Part shown: positions 59,850 through 64,000 of the stretch, in pieces
How positions within the stretch are numbered: position 1 is the first letter of the stretch
How the letters are laid out: each line of letters starts with the position of its first letter
Assembly (NCBI GenBank): GCA_030068075.1
Contig: CM057823.1
Span: forward strand, 18,820,485 to 18,884,484
DNA length: 64,000 bases
Origin: Paguma larvata
Taxonomy: Eukaryota; Chordata; Mammalia; Carnivora; Viverridae
Reading direction: 5' to 3'
Translations under genes and position numbers: made by a program
Notes under the pieces: model-generated
Databases searched by the model: none
What the model saw: only the letters and a program-made list of their open reading frames with translations
Told to the model about the DNA's origin: nothing

Positions 59850-60070
59850 GCCTATTACTTATACAGTGATAACTCTGTACTAGGCACTGTATTAAATCTT
59901 TTACATATCGTAGCTCATTTATCTTTCACATCCTACCATTGCTCCCATTTTAGAGATGTGGTAGATGAGGCACCAGTTGATCTAGTTCCTTACCCGAGAC
60001 CACATACCTGATGTTGTAGGTTCAGTTTTCAAACCCTAGTAGAATGGTTCCAGAATCCAATTCTGGAAAC
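59850..60070 (-). mobile_element. MIR SINE, antisense, near full length
   Basis: CTGTACTAGGCACTGTATTA, TTACATATCGTAGCTCATTT, CTCCCATTTTAGAGATGTGG and TCCAGAATCC follow the complement MIR consensus from end to end. This is one of the clearest MIR copies in the window. Confidence 0.87.
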
Positions 60071-60399
60071 AGAAGTATATTTATTTTTGTTGAATTAAAT
60101 AAATGACTGTTCAAAAAAAAATCAAAAACAAATACCCAGGATTTAAGTTCAAAAAAGAAAAGCTTATTTATGTTATAAAGTATAAATCATAAAAGACAAT
60201 CCAAATTCTTCCCTGTTGATTAACTCAATATTCTCACTGTCCATCAGCTTTTGACATGGTTGAGTCAGATGCAACATAAATGTCATTTTGTAGAATTTTC
60301 ACCTTTAGAGAATTCTGTTTAAATAGACTAGAAATAATCTCCATTTGAGCTATGTTGGATGATATTCAATTAAACTTCTGTATGAAACAAGAAAGATAC

Positions 60400-60540
60400 C
60401 TGAGTTCTAGTCCTGATTTGGAATATTTTAAGCATCTTAACTGCCAAGGACCTCATTTTCTTTATCTATAAAATCCTGGGGTTGAACAAATTGACCTTTA
60501 ATGTCCTTGTTATCAACTTGAATTTATGACAGCATTGTGG
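60400..60540 (+). mobile_element. MIR-family fragment (MIR3-like)
   Basis: GAGTTCTAGTCCTGATTTGG, CTCATTTTCTTTATCTATAA and GTTGAACAAATTGACCTTTA fit 'agttctagtcctggctctg...cctcatctgtaaaat...ttggactagatgacctc' of MIR-class SINEs. Diverged. Confidence 0.6.
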
Positions 60541-61260
60541 AATGACAAACCCTTCATAACATGTTTGTCCCTGGACAGGACGTTGAAGCCAATAGGGAAT
60601 AATTGGCAGAAAAAGGACAGAGTTGTGGTGTCACCAGCACGGCAAAAGTCCTTGAGCTCGCCCAAAGTGCTAACTCAGTAATTTACTGAGTAAAACAACC
60701 CTGTTGATCTTACACAGTCTGTTCACTGTTATTTTGTTTGTACTTGTGCTTTTTGTCTTTTACTAGGAGGCTCTTGCTCTGACTTGCCCTTTCTCTTTGG
60801 ATTCTTGCTTTACCCTCTTAATCCCTTGTGAAATGGCTCTGACCAGAAGTGATTAGGGCTCCTATTATACCACTTGTCCTGACGTCAACTCTTTAACTTT
60901 ATACACACACACAAAATCCTTCCTGCTAGGTCACAAATTAACTAAATTTTGATATCTTCTCTCTGATGCTCAGGGACTTTAAATATTAATTCTTGTCCAG
61001 GTGGATCTATTTGGCTTTCTTCTAACAGAAATATTTGTATTTTCTTTTTTAGTCTTTCAATCATATATGTTTAATTTGACTGCATTGTGCTTATAAAAGT
61101 TGGAATAAATTGAGTCAATCCAAATATGACTAACTACAATCTAGACATGGTGTTCTATCTATATGTACGCTAGCTAAAATATTAGAGCAGGAAGATTCTT
61201 CTAGTGTTCTCTCATTTATGTAATCGTTAACCATCTTCCTTCCATTCCCTAAGGCATATT
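60541..61260. other. Unassigned sequence
   Basis: No gene or named repeat. A short CACACACACA tract lies at 60903-60912. Confidence 0.5.
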
Positions 61261-61526
61261 TTAAGCCAATTTATTGAGAGAATGATTGACGTACAAAAAG
61301 TTATACATATTTAATGTATAAACTTGATGTCATAAATGTATCTATTCCCTCCAAAAGTTTCCTCCTGTTTTCTTTATTCTTTTTATGTGATAAGAACACT
61401 TAAAATCTAACCTCTTAGCATATTTTCAGTATACAACACATTATGTTAACTATAAGCACTAGGCTATACAGTAGATCTCTGGAACTTATTTATCTTGTAC
61501 ACCTGAAACTTTGTACCCTTTTGATA

Positions 61527-61590
61527 ATTCCCTCTCTCCTCAGCTCATGGCAATCACTATTCCCTCTCTCCTCAGCTCATGGCAATCACT
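61527..61590. repeat. 32-bp perfect tandem duplication
   Basis: The unit starting ATTCCCTCTCTCCTCAGCTC occupies 61527-61558 and is repeated exactly at 61559-61590, inside the L1 3'UTR. The absence of any mismatch indicates a recent slip or an assembly artefact. Confidence 0.97.
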
Positions 61591-61656
61591 ATTCTACTCT
61601 CTGATTCTATGAGTTTGACTATTTTATATGTGATATTATATGATATTTATATGATA

Positions 61657-61701
61657 TTACATGATACCACTTATATGAGACATAAAAGTGGTATCGTGTA
61701 A
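61657..61701. repeat. Inverted repeat (16-bp arms, one mismatch)
   Basis: TTACATGATACCACTT (61657-61672) pairs with AAGTGGTATCGTGTAA (61686-61701) around a 13-base spacer. It lies in L1 3' sequence that usually reads '..catataagtggaatcat..', so one arm is L1-derived. Confidence 0.9.
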
Positions 61702-62275
61702 TGTCTGTCCTGTGTCTAGTTCATTTCACTTAGCACAGTATTTTCAGGCTTATCCATCTTGTCACAAATGTCAGGATTTCCTTATCTTTTAAGGCTGAAT
61801 AATATTTCATTCTAGGTGTACACCATATTTTATTTATCCATTCATCTGTTGATGGGCATTTAGATTGTTTCCATACCTTGCCTATGGTGAATAATGCCAC
61901 AATGAATGTGGTAGTGCAAATATCTCTTTGAGATTCTGATTTCAATCCTTTGGACATGTGCCCAGAGGTGACATTGCTGACTTGTATGGTAGTTGTATTT
62001 TTAATTTTGGGGGAACCTCTATGTTGCTTTCCATAGTGGCAGCATTAATTACGTTCCCACCACCAGTATGCAAAGATTTTTTTTTTCTCTACATCTTTGC
62101 CAATACTTTTTAAAAAATAATGACTATCCTTATAAGCATGAGATGATGTCTCATTGCAGTTTTGCTTTGATTTCATTATGATCAGTGACGTCGATCACAT
62201 TTTCATACTCCTGTTGACTGTATGGCTTTGAAGAAACGTCTCTTCCATTCTTTTGTCCAGTTAAATCCTTAGCTT

Positions 62276-62510
62276 ATCCCATATACAAAAATTAACTCAA
62301 AATGGATTATAGGATTAAATATAAGAAATGAAGCCATAAAATTCCTAGAATAAAACATACAAGAAAAGCTTCTTGACACTGGTCTTGGCAATGACTTCTT
62401 AGATATAACACCAAAAGCACAAGCAACAAAAGTAGACAAGTGGGACTGTATCAAACTACAAAGCTTCTGCACAGAAAAGGAAACAATCAACAAAATGAAA
62501 AGGCACCATG
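62276..62510 (+). mobile_element. LINE-1 upstream part, inverted (twin-primed 5' arm)
   Basis: The sequence CATATACAAAAATTAACTCA, AAATGGATTATAGGATTAAA, GACAAGTGGGACTGTATCAA belongs to ORF2 just upstream of the preceding arm but lies in the opposite orientation. It encodes pieces like KINSKWI and [12 protein letters not shown]. The two arms meet head to head at about 62270-62276 with a short missing segment between them. That is the arrangement expected from twin priming during L1 reverse transcription. Confidence 0.85.
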
Positions 62511-63032
62511 AGACCTTTCCGGAAGATCTATGATCTCAAAACTATTTTTGTTATAATAGTAAAAAATATAGGCATGACTCCTTTTATTGCATTTTGCTTT
62601 ATTGCACTTTGCAGATATTGCTTTTTTACAAATTGAAAACATATGGTAAGCCTGCCTCAAGCCAGTCTATCAGTGACATTTTTCCAACAGCATTTGCTCA
62701 CTTCATGTTCCTGTGTCACATTTTGATAATTCTCAAAATATTTCAAGCTTTTTTATTATTATATTTGTTATGGTGATCTGTGATCAGTGATCCTTGTTAC
62801 TATTGTAATTGCTTTGGAATGTCATGAGCTGTACCAAGATAAGACCGCAAACTTAATTGATAAATCTTATGTGCGTTATTGCTGCACTGCCAGCCGGCAG
62901 TTCCCCGGTGCTTCTCTCTTGAGCCTCCTATTCCCTAAGATACAACAATATTGAAATTAGGTCAATTAATAACTACAATGGCCTCTCTAAGTGTTCAAGT
63001 GAAAGGAGAAAAATCTCACATCTCTTACTTTT

Positions 63033-63247
63033 AAAATTTTTTTTTCAGTATTTATTTATTTTTGAGCAAAAGAGACATAATACGATCAGGAGAGGAGCAG
63101 AGAGAGAGAAGGAGACCCAGAAACTGAAGCAGGCTCCAGGCTCTGAGCTGTCAGCACAGAGCCCGACGCGAGGCTCGAACCCACAGATGGTGAGATCATG
63201 ACCTGAGCCGAAGTCAGACGTTTAACTGACTGAGCCACTCAGGACCC
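63033..63247 (-). mobile_element. CanSINE (felid type), antisense, in Tigger1
   Basis: Complement copy: TTTCAGTATTTATTTATTTT, GAAGCAGGCTCCAGGCTCTG, CCCGACGCGAGGCTCGAACC (CpGs kept), CTGACTGAGCCACTCAGGAC. Flanked by copies of CTCTTACTTT (from 63022 and from 63248), the Tigger1 target. Confidence 0.96.
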
Positions 63248-63256
63248 CTCTTACTT

Positions 63257-63492
63257 TTTTTATGTTTATTTATTTATTTTGAGAGAAAGAGACAGAGAGA
63301 GACAGAGAGAGAATGCACATGCATGCATGAGTGGGGGAGGAGTGGAGAGAGAGGTAGAGAGAGAATCCCAAGCAGACTCTGCACTATCAGCACAGAGCCC
63401 GATGCAGGGTTCGATATCACAACTGTTAACATCATGACCCATGCTGAAATCAAGAGTCAGATGCTTAACTGACTGAGCTCCCCAAGAGCCCC
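63257..63492 (-). mobile_element. Second CanSINE at the same target, antisense
   Basis: Complement copy: TTTTATGTTTATTTATTTAT, a GAGACAGAGAGAGACAGAGA tract, GAATCCCAAGCAGACTCTGC and ACTGACTGAGCTCCCCAAGA. It contains a small CATGCATGCATGAG insertion-like block at 63320-63332. The target CTCTTACTTT reappears at 63499-63508, giving three copies around two SINEs. Confidence 0.95.
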
Positions 63493-64000
63493 TTGCATCT
63501 CTTACTTTAAATCAAAAGCTAGAAATAATTAAGCTTAGTGAGGAAGGTTTGTTGAAATCCAAGACAGGCTGAAATCTAGGCCTCTTGCACCAAACACTTA
63601 GCCAAGTTGTGACGACAAAGGAGAAGGTCTAGAAGAAAATTAAAAGTAATACCATACCTCAGTGATATGGAGAAAGTTTGAGCTGTATGGATACGAGATC
63701 AAATCAGCCACAGCATTCCATTAAAACAAAGCCTAATCCAGAGCTACAAAAATACTAGGACTAAGAATTATGCATTATCTATATATTCTATGAATGGAAC
63801 AACAAAGCCTAAAGGACAGCACATCTGTTTACAACAAGACTTACTAAATATTTTAAGCCCAGTACTGAGAAATACTGCTCAGGAAAAAAAGTTCCTTTCA
63901 AAGTATTACTGCCCATCGACAATTCACCTGGTTACTCAAGAGTTGTGATGGAGACACAGTGAGATTAAAGTTGTTTTGTATGCCTGCTAATGCAACACTC

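Larger units (their letters stand above)
61261..62270 (-). mobile_element. LINE-1 3' part, antisense (one arm of an inverted L1)
   Basis: On the minus strand this is the ORF2 C-terminus and 3'UTR of an L1. The minus frame at 61730-61957 reads QRDICTTTFIVALFTIGKVW, KQSKCPSTDEWINKIW and MKYYSALKDKEI, matching the family's 'MFIAALFTIAKTW..PKCP' and 'MEYYAAIK' segments. The 3'UTR follows to about 61261, and no clear A tail remains. At about 62270 the L1 sequence switches strand. Confidence 0.9.
62569..64000 (+). mobile_element. Tigger1-like DNA transposon, continues past the window
   Basis: It begins at a TA (62567-62568) with TAGGCATGACTCCTTTTATT, the decayed Tigger1 terminal repeat (normally CAGGCATACCTC). 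It proceeds through TTTGCAGATATTGCTTTTTT, CCAACAGCATTTGCTCACTT near 62684 and GTTATGGTGATCTGTGATCA near 62767, then GAAATTAGGTCAATTAATAA near 62952. The transposase start (ATGGCCTCTCTAAGTGTTCA, 62978) carries a +2 insertion compared with the usual frame. After two nested SINEs the coding remnant resumes with AATCAAAAGCTAGAAATAAT near 63511. The far inverted repeat lies outside the window. It is inactive. Confidence 0.92.

Noticed and set aside
1..64000. CRISPR array, operon, phage or other prokaryotic system
   Set aside because: The sequence is mammalian repeat-rich DNA. No regularly spaced identical repeats with unique spacers and no coding operon were seen.

Overview
The window is nuclear DNA from a cat-family carnivore (Felidae or a very close feliform). 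The diagnostic evidence is about nineteen copies of a tRNA-Lys-derived CanSINE of the felid (SINEC_Fc) type. They share a head reading 'GGGGCGCCTGGGTGGCTCAG', Pol III A- and B-box-like motifs, a body containing 'GCTCAGAGCCTGGAGCCTGC', a TC-rich stretch and an A-rich tail. Carnivore LINE-1, mammalian-wide L1M, MIR, L2, MER5 and Tigger copies fill much of the rest. I found no functional protein-coding gene, no conserved exon and no bacterial-type feature. The sequence is AT-rich, gene-poor intergenic or deep-intronic DNA, and almost every open reading frame lies inside a transposon or is a chance frame.

Layout. 1-4105: old plus-strand L1 ORF2, carrying a nearly full-length RPS25 retrocopy (969-1449) and a SINE. 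4106-10380: mostly unassigned sequence with two SINEs and a MIR. 10381-11388: a TSD-bounded minus-strand L1 that keeps its two ends but has lost its middle. 11389-13428: unassigned sequence, a 62-bp tandem duplication and an L2 scrap. 13429-18770: long old minus-strand L1M, interrupted by a retroposed 3'UTR fragment and three SINEs. 19290-23095: plus-strand L1 pieces and a SINE. 23096-26879: mostly unassigned. 26880-28006: a TG microsatellite and a minus-strand RPSA retrocopy with a strikingly GC-rich end. 28404-30560: SINE, weak L2, MER5-like DNA, an interstitial telomeric repeat and an ancient repeat. 32922-33622: a 701-bp solo retroviral LTR with a perfect 6-bp target duplication. 37540-40465: old L1M 5' region, split by a SINE and by a younger L1 3' end. 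45160-51418: a 5'-complete L1 with 15-bp target duplications but dead ORFs. 54889-58408: a Tigger2-like DNA transposon. 61260-62510: an L1 with an inverted 5' part. 62569-64000: a Tigger1-like transposon running off the window, hit by two SINEs at one target.

The elements do not form a pathway. Their nesting gives a relative timeline: MIR, L2, MER5, Tigger and L1M first, then carnivore L1s and the retrocopies they mobilised, then felid SINEs and the solo LTR. I see no convincing undescribed biological system. The best leads are the telomeric repeat, the solo LTR, the GC-rich RPSA retrocopy end and the rearranged L1s. Family names come from recognition of consensus features, not from a database search.
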